In this document: positions 1 to 5,076 of the stretch, piece by piece
Numbering within the stretch: position 1 is the stretch's first letter
Layout of the letters: each line of letters begins with the position of its first letter
Source of the DNA: UBA4742 sp002403895
Lineage (GTDB): Bacteria; Actinomycetota; Acidimicrobiia; Acidimicrobiales; Acidimicrobilacustridaceae
Length of the DNA stretch: 6,234 bases
Direction: 5' to 3'
NCBI GenBank assembly: GCA_036823295.1
Contig: DAISGD010000097.1
Coordinates: 1 to 6,234 of the forward strand
The notes under the pieces: generated by a model
Database searches by the model: none
Told to the model about the DNA's origin: nothing
Seen by the model: the letters and a program-made list of their open reading frames with translations, nothing else
Position numbers and translations under genes: made by a program

Positions 1-926
1 TCCTGGCCCCCCTCCTATTGGCGCTCGACCTCTTCGCGTTGCCGCGGGTGACCGGCCCGATCGAGGTGCGGGCGGCGGGGATCTGGTCGATCGTGTGGCT
101 CCTGGTCGGCGTCGCGTTCGTGGGCTTGGTGTGGAACCAGGCGGGCGAGACCTACGCCATCAAGTACGCCACCGGCTTCGCCGTCGAGAAGGGCCTCACC
201 ATCGACCAGGTGTTGGTCTTCGCCCTCATCGTGGCCGCCTTCCGCCCGCCCGACGGTCGCGGTGACCGCGCCGTGTTCCTGGCCCTGTGGCTCGGTCTCG
301 TCCTGAAGATCCCGGCCATCGCCGTCGGCGCGTTCCTGGGCCACCACGCCGAGGACCCCGTGCGGTTCGTCCTGTCCGCCGCCTTCCTCGTGGGTGGGGT
401 AATCCTCATCCGTCGAGGCGAGCGCGAGGCCGAGACCGAGGAGAACCGCTACCTCAATTTCCTGAGCCGTCACCTCGACTTCATCGACGACTGGGTGGGG
501 GACCGCTTCGTCGCTCGCATCGACGGCGGGCGTCGTTACACGAGGGCGTTCGCGTTGCTGACCGTGCTGGTGACCACGGACCTCTATTTCGCGGTGACCG
601 TGCCCCTCGCGTTCGCCGCCCAGAAGCCGGCGTTCCTGGTGTTGGCTTCGAGCACGTTCGCCGTACTGGGTATCCGCAGCCTCTACTGGTTCGTGAGCGG
701 GGTGGTCGTCGATGACCTCCTGCTCAGGGTCTCCCTGGCGGTCGTGTTGTGGCTGGTGGCCGCTGAGCTGTTGGTCCAACCGGCATTCCACGAGCCGAGG
801 TGGGTGCTGCCGATCCTGATCGCCATCACGGTGGCGGTGCCGATCGGGAGTGCCCATCTGCGCTCCCGGGCCGACCGCACGAGGGCGCCTCCGCCGGCGA
901 CGGAACCCCCGTCGCCGGCGTCATGA
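1..926 (+). CDS. TerC-family integral membrane protein, 5' end missing
   Basis: The reading frame is open from the left edge (first full codon at 3) and ends with TGA at 924-926, so the true start lies outside the window. The TTG at 18 is the first start-like codon but sits inside the family's opening segment (leucine-rich, then ALDLF). Numbered from that TTG, hydrophobic segments lie at about 20-40, 62-78, 87-105, 117-133, 178-200, 206-228, 234-253 and 262-279. The TerC landmarks are an acidic residue after the second segment (TIDQVLVF, D63), TTD (D188), and FAVLGIRSLYW at 214-224, which matches the family's FAILGLRSLYF. TerC/Alx proteins are linked to tellurite resistance and metal (manganese) export. 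This copy is divergent: the usual DN is DQ, DS is DL, and the usual DPF segment reads QKPAF. The tail after about 285 is proline-rich and probably disordered. The family call is firm; the substrate is unknown. Confidence 0.85.
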   Translation, partial: LAPLLLALDLFALPRVTGPIEVRAAGIWSIVWLLVGVAFVGLVWNQAGETYAIKYATGFAVEKGLTIDQVLVFALIVAAFRPPDGRGDRAVFLALWLGLVLKIPAIAVGAFLGHHAEDPVRFVLSAAFLVGGVILIRRGEREAETEENRYLNFLSRHLDFIDDWVGDRFVARIDGGRRYTRAFALLTVLVTTDLYFAVTVPLAFAAQKPAFLVLASSTFAVLGIRSLYWFVSGVVVDDLLLRVSLAVVLWLVAAELLVQPAFHEPRWVLPILIAITVAVPIGSAHLRSRADRTRAPPPATEPPSPAS

Positions 927-964
927 ACGCCCGGACGTTCCCCACCAGAGACCCATGGTGCCGC

Positions 965-970
965 TAGGTT
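965..970 (+). promoter_or_regulatory. Putative -10 hexamer of a leaderless promoter
   Basis: TAGGTT fits the actinobacterial TAnnnT -10 pattern and ends 6 nt before the ATG at 977. A transcript starting at the usual distance would begin at or next to the start codon. No clear -35 box is visible, and there is no good Shine-Dalgarno sequence in front of this ATG, which fits leaderless expression. The 50-nt spacer after the TerC-like gene shows no clear terminator. Confidence 0.45.
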
Positions 971-976
971 TCTGCC

Positions 977-2284
977 ATGCCTACTGATCTCGACGGCGAT
1001 CTCGGCGTCGACGTCCTCATCGTGGGCGCGGGGATTCAAGGCCTGTACCTGGCTCGGGAACTGGCCCGGACCTACTCGGTCTGCGTGGTCTCCGACCCCG
1101 CCGTGGCCGCGGGGACCCTCGAGTCTCCCGGCTACTTTTCCGCCGGCTACGACGGCAACGATGCCAACCGGATCCAGCCGGCCCGGCGGGCGGCGGGCTG
1201 GTGGCGGCTGTGGGCCGAGTCCAACGGAGTGCCTTTCGCTCCCGACGCGCCCCGCTACGTCGTGGCGCCCGATGAGGTGGCGACCCGAACGCGGTTGTGG
1301 AGCGACGCCAACCTCTCCGCCGAGCCCGACGAGGGCCTGCCGGTCGCGTTCGAAGGGGGCTCGCTGGAAGGGTCTTCGCCGTTCGTGACCGAGACCGATC
1401 TCGTCATGAACCCGGCCACCGTGCTCACCCGACTGCGTAAGGGTCTGGAGAACCGGTGCCTCGAGGGCGAGGTCGTGCGGTTCGGTCTCCTGCCCGACGG
1501 GGAGATCGACCATGTGCAGGTACAGGTGGGCGACGTGGCGGTTCCCATCGTGGCTCGCTTTGTGGTTCTGGCGGCGGGAGTGGGAAACGCCACCCTGTTG
1601 ACCAAGCTCAGCTCCCGGCTGCCCGACCAAGCCAAGCGCAAGGCGACCAAGGAACTGGTTGACACGTGCCAGGCGGTGCGGGCCCAGACCGTGTTGTGCC
1701 TGCGCGGCCCCGATCTGCCGTTGGTCAGCGGCCGCTTCGGTGACCTCACCATCACCGCCCAGGCGCTCACCGAAACTCCCGATCATGGGTGGCTGGTGGA
1801 GCCGCCCGTCGATGACACCCAAACGACGCTCGGACCGGCCAATCTCCGCTTCGAGTTGCCGGTGGATGACGCCGTCGTGGCCAAGACGCTCGACAGTCTG
1901 TTTGCCCTCAGCCCCTCGATCGCGGGTCAGCGTGACGGGCTGACGTGGTCGGTCTATGTCACTCGGCTCGCTCAACACCCCATGGTGGTGGTGTCCGATG
2001 CGTCAGCCGTCGCCCAACCGGTGCCGGCCAAGCTCGAGAAGTTGGGGCTGGAGTCGTTCATGGCGGTGTGGCCTTCGCATCTGGCCTACGCCCAGTTCGT
2101 GGGAGATTCCGTGGCGGAGCGGGTAGGCGAAGCCCTCGGTCCGGCCCAGGATTTCTCGGATGGGCCCCAGCCGGCCGACTTCGGCATCAGCGCCCCCACG
2201 TTGCGCGCCCGGTGGGACGGCGCCGACTTCCCGTGGCAGGACTGGCCGGCCTTTGCCGCCGCCCACGGCATCACCCAGCCCTAG
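977..2284 (+). CDS. FAD-dependent oxidoreductase (DAO-like fold), substrate unknown
   Basis: This 435-aa protein opens with a Rossmann dinucleotide-binding motif: DVLIVGAGIQG at residues 12-22, with glycines 17, 19 and 22. It is followed by a helix and a strand ending in an acidic residue (VCVVSD, D40) that would bind the FAD ribose. A second FAD-contact strand, FVVLAAGVGN, lies at 195-204. Near the C terminus, FMAVWPSHLAYAQF (361-374) sits where DAO-type flavoenzymes have their last FAD-binding stretch before the closing helix. No signal peptide or membrane segment is visible, so it is probably cytosolic. The middle (about 50-190 and 210-350), which would set substrate specificity, matches nothing I recognise. 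The ATG at 977 is chosen because the Rossmann motif begins 11 residues in and a TAGGTT hexamer sits 6 nt upstream. The stop is TAG at 2282-2284. It converges on the next gene across 84 nt in which I see only weak 4-bp hairpins. Confidence 0.8.
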   Translation: MPTDLDGDLGVDVLIVGAGIQGLYLARELARTYSVCVVSDPAVAAGTLESPGYFSAGYDGNDANRIQPARRAAGWWRLWAESNGVPFAPDAPRYVVAPDEVATRTRLWSDANLSAEPDEGLPVAFEGGSLEGSSPFVTETDLVMNPATVLTRLRKGLENRCLEGEVVRFGLLPDGEIDHVQVQVGDVAVPIVARFVVLAAGVGNATLLTKLSSRLPDQAKRKATKELVDTCQAVRAQTVLCLRGPDLPLVSGRFGDLTITAQALTETPDHGWLVEPPVDDTQTTLGPANLRFELPVDDAVVAKTLDSLFALSPSIAGQRDGLTWSVYVTRLAQHPMVVVSDASAVAQPVPAKLEKLGLESFMAVWPSHLAYAQFVGDSVAERVGEALGPAQDFSDGPQPADFGISAPTLRARWDGADFPWQDWPAFAAAHGITQP

Positions 2285-2368
2285 TGGTGTGTCGCCGAAA
2301 CAGTGAGGTGGATGGGTGCTGCTGGTACGACCTGCGAGTGGCGAGGTGCAATCGCAGATTTCACGGGC

Positions 2369-2920
2369 TCACCGAGCGGAGATCTCGCCGGGACGGTTGA
2401 ACCGGTAGAAGAACGGCCCTAGGTCGCCCGTTTCGAGAACTCGCGTCAAGGCGATGAGGCCCTCGAGTAGCGCAGCCTGCCCCAGATCACCGAGATGGAT
2501 GGGATCGAACCCGGCATCGCGTATCAGCTGCTCTGTGGTGTCGCGCGCCTCTGGATCGGAGGCGAACATCGTTCCAGGCGGCACCGTCTCTGCGTCAACC
2601 TTGTCGTAGAGCGCGGCGAAGTTCGTGTTGAATGCCTTCGCCGTAGGCCCGCCGGTCAACGACTTGACTTGTTCCGCCACGGAATCGAACCCAGTGGGGC
2701 GCTCGCCGAACTTGTTGCTCGCGTCGATCGTGATCTGGCCACGGAGACCACTCACCATCGCCAGCCCGTCGGCGATGGCGTCTCCCGGTATCGCAACCAG
2801 CACGACGTCCGATCCGGTGGCATCTCCGCCGTCTCTGCCGAGCGTCGTCACGTCATGTCCTGCGGTCACCCATCGCCGCGCTAGTGCACCGCCGACTCGC
2901 CCGCGCCCGATCGTCGTGAT
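2369..2920 (-). CDS. NAD(P)-binding, F420-dependent NADP reductase-like protein, start lost in gap
   Basis: 183 residues are visible before the TGA at 2371-2369. The first visible codon (ATC) abuts the run of N, so the start and perhaps one to a few residues are hidden. The protein opens with ITTIGRGRVGGALARRW, a GxGxxG nucleotide-binding loop (visible residues 5-10). R29 follows the second strand, where it could contact the NADP 2'-phosphate. VVLVAIPGDAI (39-49), TIDASN (64-69) and KAFNTNF (95-101) follow the pattern of the COG2085/Fno family (NADPH:F420 oxidoreductase and relatives). The C-terminal half (AGFDPIHLGDLGQAALLEGL) also fits that family. The likely role is hydride transfer between NADPH and a deazaflavin or another partner. 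Use of F420 itself cannot be shown here, because many family members have unassigned roles. Its operon position is unclear because the upstream side is the assembly gap. Confidence 0.82.
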   Translation of the reverse strand: MTTIGRGRVGGALARRWVTAGHDVTTLGRDGGDATGSDVVLVAIPGDAIADGLAMVSGLRGQITIDASNKFGERPTGFDSVAEQVKSLTGGPTAKAFNTNFAALYDKVDAETVPPGTMFASDPEARDTTEQLIRDAGFDPIHLGDLGQAALLEGLIALTRVLETGDLGPFFYRFNRPGEISAR

Positions 2921-3020
2921 NNNNNNNNNNNNNNNNNNNNNNNNNNNNNNNNNNNNNNNNNNNNNNNNNNNNNNNNNNNNNNNNNNNNNNNNNNNNNNNN
3001 NNNNNNNNNNNNNNNNNNNN
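2921..3020. other. Assembly gap (exactly 100 N)
   Basis: An uninterrupted run of 100 unknown bases is the conventional placeholder for a scaffold join of unknown length. It removes the 5' end of the reductase-like gene on the left and nearly all of the gene starting at 3107 on the right. Reading frames that cross it have no meaning. Confidence 0.97.
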
Positions 3021-3107
3021 GGGCTCGGTGACGAGGGTCGGGCCGTCAACCACGCGCTGGTGGACAAACCACTCCTGGGCGACGGGAACCTCGTGGTCGG
3101 TCGTCAC
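3021..3107 (-). CDS. Partial gene after the cysteine desulfurase, possibly MBL-fold hydrolase
   Basis: Only 29 codons are visible. The GTG start (3107-3105) overlaps the TGA of the cysteine desulfurase (3106-3104) in a GTGA arrangement, which suggests translational coupling and one operon. The frame stays open until it runs into the N gap. The visible peptide contains QEWFVHQRVVDGPTLVTEP. That resembles the N-terminal strand pair of some actinobacterial metallo-beta-lactamase-fold hydrolases (WF..x..V.DG.T.I.EP), in which the metal-binding HxHxDH motif would come later. The resemblance is from memory on a short stretch, so the family call is tentative. That a gene starts here is better supported than what it encodes. 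There is no strong Shine-Dalgarno sequence, as is common for coupled starts. Confidence 0.45.
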
Positions 3108-4249
3108 GAGCCGAGGGCCCGCAGCCGGGCGATGACGGTGGGGAGGTGGTCGAGGGCGGCGTCGATGTCGGCGTCCGTCGTCGACCATCCCACCGAGATG
3201 CGCAGGGAACGATGGGCGTCGGCGCCCATGGCGGCCAGGACGGGGGAGTCCTCTACCCCCTCTGACGCACAGGCACTGCCCGAGTGAGCGGCGATGCCGG
3301 CCCGGTCGAGGTCAAGGAGCACGGCCTGGGGCTCGATGCCGTCGATCCCCACGCAGACGAGATGGGGGAGCCGCTCGACCGGGTCCCCGAAGCCATGCAC
3401 ACCGTCCATGGTGGCGGTGACCTCGAGCACCCGGTCGGTGAGGTGGCGGGCGGCGGCCTGCTCGGTAGCCAGGTGGTCGTCGGTGGCGAGGGCCTCCGCC
3501 GCCGCCCCCAGGCCCACCAGAGCGGGGACGTTCTCCAACCCCGCTCGCCGGGCCCGTTCCTGATCGCCGCCCACCAGCAGGGGGCGCAGGCGCAGCCCGC
3601 GGCGCACCAGCAGGGCGCCGGTCCCGGGGGGAGCCCCGAACTTGTGCCCGCTCACCGACAGCAGGTCGGCGCCCAGTTCGTCGAAGGCGATCGGCACCCG
3701 TCCGGCGGCCTGGGCGGCGTCGACATGGACGAGCACGCCTGCCGCCCGGCACCGGTTCACGATCTCGGTCACCGGCTGCGTCGTCCCCACCTCGTGGTTG
3801 CCCCACTGCACATGGACCAGGCCCGAGCCCGGTGACGTGGCCGCCATCACCTCGTCAGGATCGACGCGGCCCTGCGCATCGACGCCGACGACCTTGACCT
3901 CGGCGCCGCTGACCGAGGCGAAGGCGTCGCTCGACTCACGCACGGCCGAGTGCTCGACGGCGGGTACCACGATGGTGCCGCCGCGCTCGGCCGCGCCCCA
4001 CACGGCGGCGGCGATGGCCTCGGTGGCCCCGCCGGTGAACACCACCTCGCGGGACCGGGCACCCAGCAGGACGGCGAGCTGCTCGCGTGCCTCCTCCAGG
4101 GCGACCCGGGAGCGCATGCCCTCGTAGTGCAGTCGGCTGGGGTCACCCACCTCGCCCCGGGCCCACGCCTCGAGCCAGGGTGCCATGGCGGCCAGAGCCT
4201 CGGGCCGTAATGGCGAGGTCGACGCGTGATCGAGGTAGTGGCGACCCAT
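3104..4249 (-). CDS. Cysteine desulfurase (NifS/IscS type, PLP-dependent)
   Basis: The 381-aa protein has the full length usual for NifS/IscS-type class V aminotransferase-fold enzymes. These remove sulfur from L-cysteine as an enzyme persulfide, giving alanine, and feed Fe-S cluster assembly and tRNA thiolation. Visible landmarks are YLDHASTSP at the N terminus (5-13), VVFTGGATEA (69-78, PLP phosphate region), VEHSAV with H100 (PLP-stacking His), HVDAAQ (D177 and Q180), the PLP lysine K203 in SGHKFGAPPGTGAL, GGDQERARRAGLEN (227-240), and the catalytic loop SGSACAS with C327. The usual GTEN is GLEN here, a small departure; all core catalytic residues are present. The ATG at 4249 follows the regulator's stop by 14 nt, with a GGGG-type ribosome site in between, so the two are probably co-transcribed. 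Whether it serves Fe-S assembly, tRNA thiolation or both is not settled by the sequence; the neighbours favour Fe-S. Confidence 0.95.
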   Translation of the reverse strand: MGRHYLDHASTSPLRPEALAAMAPWLEAWARGEVGDPSRLHYEGMRSRVALEEAREQLAVLLGARSREVVFTGGATEAIAAAVWGAAERGGTIVVPAVEHSAVRESSDAFASVSGAEVKVVGVDAQGRVDPDEVMAATSPGSGLVHVQWGNHEVGTTQPVTEIVNRCRAAGVLVHVDAAQAAGRVPIAFDELGADLLSVSGHKFGAPPGTGALLVRRGLRLRPLLVGGDQERARRAGLENVPALVGLGAAAEALATDDHLATEQAAARHLTDRVLEVTATMDGVHGFGDPVERLPHLVCVGIDGIEPQAVLLDLDRAGIAAHSGSACASEGVEDSPVLAAMGADAHRSLRISVGWSTTDADIDAALDHLPTVIARLRALGS

Positions 4250-4263
4250 GTGACGCCCCGGCC

Positions 4264-4983
4264 TCAGGCTTCGACGGCGGTGACGCAGACCTCGTCGCCC
4301 ATGGGGATCGATGCTTCCAGCGCCGGCGAGGTCTCGCCGTAGAGGGCGCTGAGCATGCCCCGCACCATGCCCCGGTCCACCGCGCAGATGACGGGGTTCT
4401 CGATGGCGGCGCCGCCGAAGGGGCAGTGCTCGCTGACGATGCGCAACTCGTTGCCGTGCTTCTCGGCGTGGGCGGCGAAGCCGTGGGCGGTGAGGGCGTC
4501 GGCCACGGTGTGCAGGGCCGAGCGGAACGAGCGCTGCCCGTCGCGGCTGTCGCCCAGCGAGCTGGCCATCAGCCGTCCGTATTCCATGCCTACCTCTTCG
4601 GCCAGGGCTTCGGCCTGGTCGCGGGGGATGAGGGCCAGGGTCCGGCCCAGCAACGACACCATCAGGTCGTCGTGGCGCACCCCGAATTCCAGGGGTGCCG
4701 ACTGCTCGCTCACGCGGTAGTGCTTGGACGGGCGTCCCGCCCCGGCGTGGCCACCGCGAGCGACCGTGACGTCGAGGTACCCGCCGGCCGCCAACTTGTC
4801 GAGATGATGGCGGGCCACGTTCGGGTGGAGTTCGAAGTGGCGGGCCACTTCGGCCGCCGTCACGCCGTCGGCCCGTTCCCGGGCGAACAGGTAGATCTCC
4901 CGGCGGGTGGGGTCACCAAAGGCCGAAGTGATGGCGGTGACGACCGACGAGAACTCGGTCGGAGTGAGTGGCGGTTGGTCCAC
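4264..4983 (-). CDS. Winged-helix regulator with SufR-like cysteine pattern
   Basis: Starting from the GTG at 4983 the protein has 239 aa. An ArsR/DeoR-type winged helix occupies about residues 10-92: FGDPTRREIYLFA, then the recognition region TAAEVARHFELHPNVARHHL (42-61), then a wing ending GRPSKHYRV (83-91). A middle helical part follows. The C-terminal domain carries C187, C200 (HCPFGGAAIENPVIC, a C-x12-C spacing) and C233. This is the three-cysteine arrangement of SufR/COG2345 regulators, which bind an Fe-S cluster and repress Fe-S assembly genes. It leads a probable operon with the cysteine desulfurase and is divergent from mrp. Cluster binding is inferred, not shown. The start is uncertain. 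An ATG at 5028 would add 15 residues encoded by unusually AT-rich codons. I prefer GTG 4983 because a TACAAT hexamer ends 6 nt before it and the winged helix begins just after it. Confidence 0.88.
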   Translation of the reverse strand: MDQPPLTPTEFSSVVTAITSAFGDPTRREIYLFARERADGVTAAEVARHFELHPNVARHHLDKLAAGGYLDVTVARGGHAGAGRPSKHYRVSEQSAPLEFGVRHDDLMVSLLGRTLALIPRDQAEALAEEVGMEYGRLMASSLGDSRDGQRSFRSALHTVADALTAHGFAAHAEKHGNELRIVSEHCPFGGAAIENPVICAVDRGMVRGMLSALYGETSPALEASIPMGDEVCVTAVEA

Positions 4984-4986
4984 TTC

Positions 4987-4997
4987 GGTATTGTACC
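4987..4997. promoter_or_regulatory. Palindrome over a -10-like hexamer (candidate operator/promoter)
   Basis: The 11-bp inverted repeat GGTA-TTG-TACC contains, on the minus strand, TACAAT (4995 to 4990), close to the TATAAT consensus. It ends 6 nt before the GTG at 4983, the spacing expected of a leaderless promoter. A dimeric repressor bound here would block the regulator operon and could affect divergent mrp. The surrounding 37 nt (4984-5020) are about 46% GC by hand count, far below the neighbouring coding DNA. It does not match any SufR operator consensus I can recall, so the operator role is inference. Confidence 0.4.
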
Positions 4998-5006
4998 TAT
5001 CGCCGT

Positions 5007-5022
5007 AGGAGAAATTTGGGTG
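5007..5022 (+). promoter_or_regulatory. Alternative ribosome site and in-frame GTG upstream of mrp
   Basis: AGGAG at 5007-5011 is followed after 8 nt by GTG at 5020, which is in frame with mrp and 19 codons upstream of its ATG. Use of this start would add an arginine-rich extension (MRHRGRPGTGRRCDQGVPR). The extension does not look like the family's N terminus, so ATG 5077 stays the preferred start. The site could still be a minor start, or simply chance in the control region. Confidence 0.25.
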
Positions 5023-5046
5023 CGCCATCGTGGTCGCCCAGGAACC

Positions 5047-5062
5047 GGTCGCCGATGCGACC
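5047..5062 (+). promoter_or_regulatory. Perfect hairpin adjoining the mrp Shine-Dalgarno
   Basis: GGTCGC-CGAT-GCGACC forms a 6-bp GC-rich stem with a 4-nt loop. It ends one base before the AGGGAG ribosome-binding stretch of mrp. A second copy of the 5' arm (TGGTCGC, 5031-5037) can pair instead with GCGACCA (5057-5063), giving an alternative 7-bp stem with a 19-nt loop. Two mutually exclusive structures so close to the ribosome site could influence translation. No U-tract follows, so it is not an intrinsic terminator. Confidence 0.35.
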
Positions 5063-5076
5063 AGGGAGTGCCTCGC

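Noticed and set aside
15..857. 280-codon minus-strand frame opposite the TerC-like gene
   Set aside because: It is a His/Asp/Glu-rich shadow; the plus strand has TerC motifs and membrane segments.
683..1978. 431-codon minus-strand frame opposite the FAD oxidoreductase
   Set aside because: Its composition is rich in Arg, Gly and His, it has no motifs, and the plus strand carries a clear Rossmann FAD protein over the same bases.
2285..2368. Bidirectional terminator between the convergent genes
   Set aside because: Only 4-bp stems are visible (for example 2341-2355 and 2367-2377) with no U-tract, too weak to call.
2369..3067. Single minus-strand gene crossing the N run with a start at 3067
   Set aside because: The frame across unknown bases is arbitrary. 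The GTG at 3107, in another frame, fits the right-hand side better.
3021..3107. mnmA following the cysteine desulfurase
   Set aside because: The expected N-terminal GGVDSS-type P-loop is not in the visible residues.
4087..5076. Long open plus-strand frame running upstream into mrp
   Set aside because: It is antisense to the cysteine desulfurase start and the regulator, and is low-complexity Arg/Gly/Ala-rich with no family motifs. It is open only because of high GC; mrp begins at 5077.
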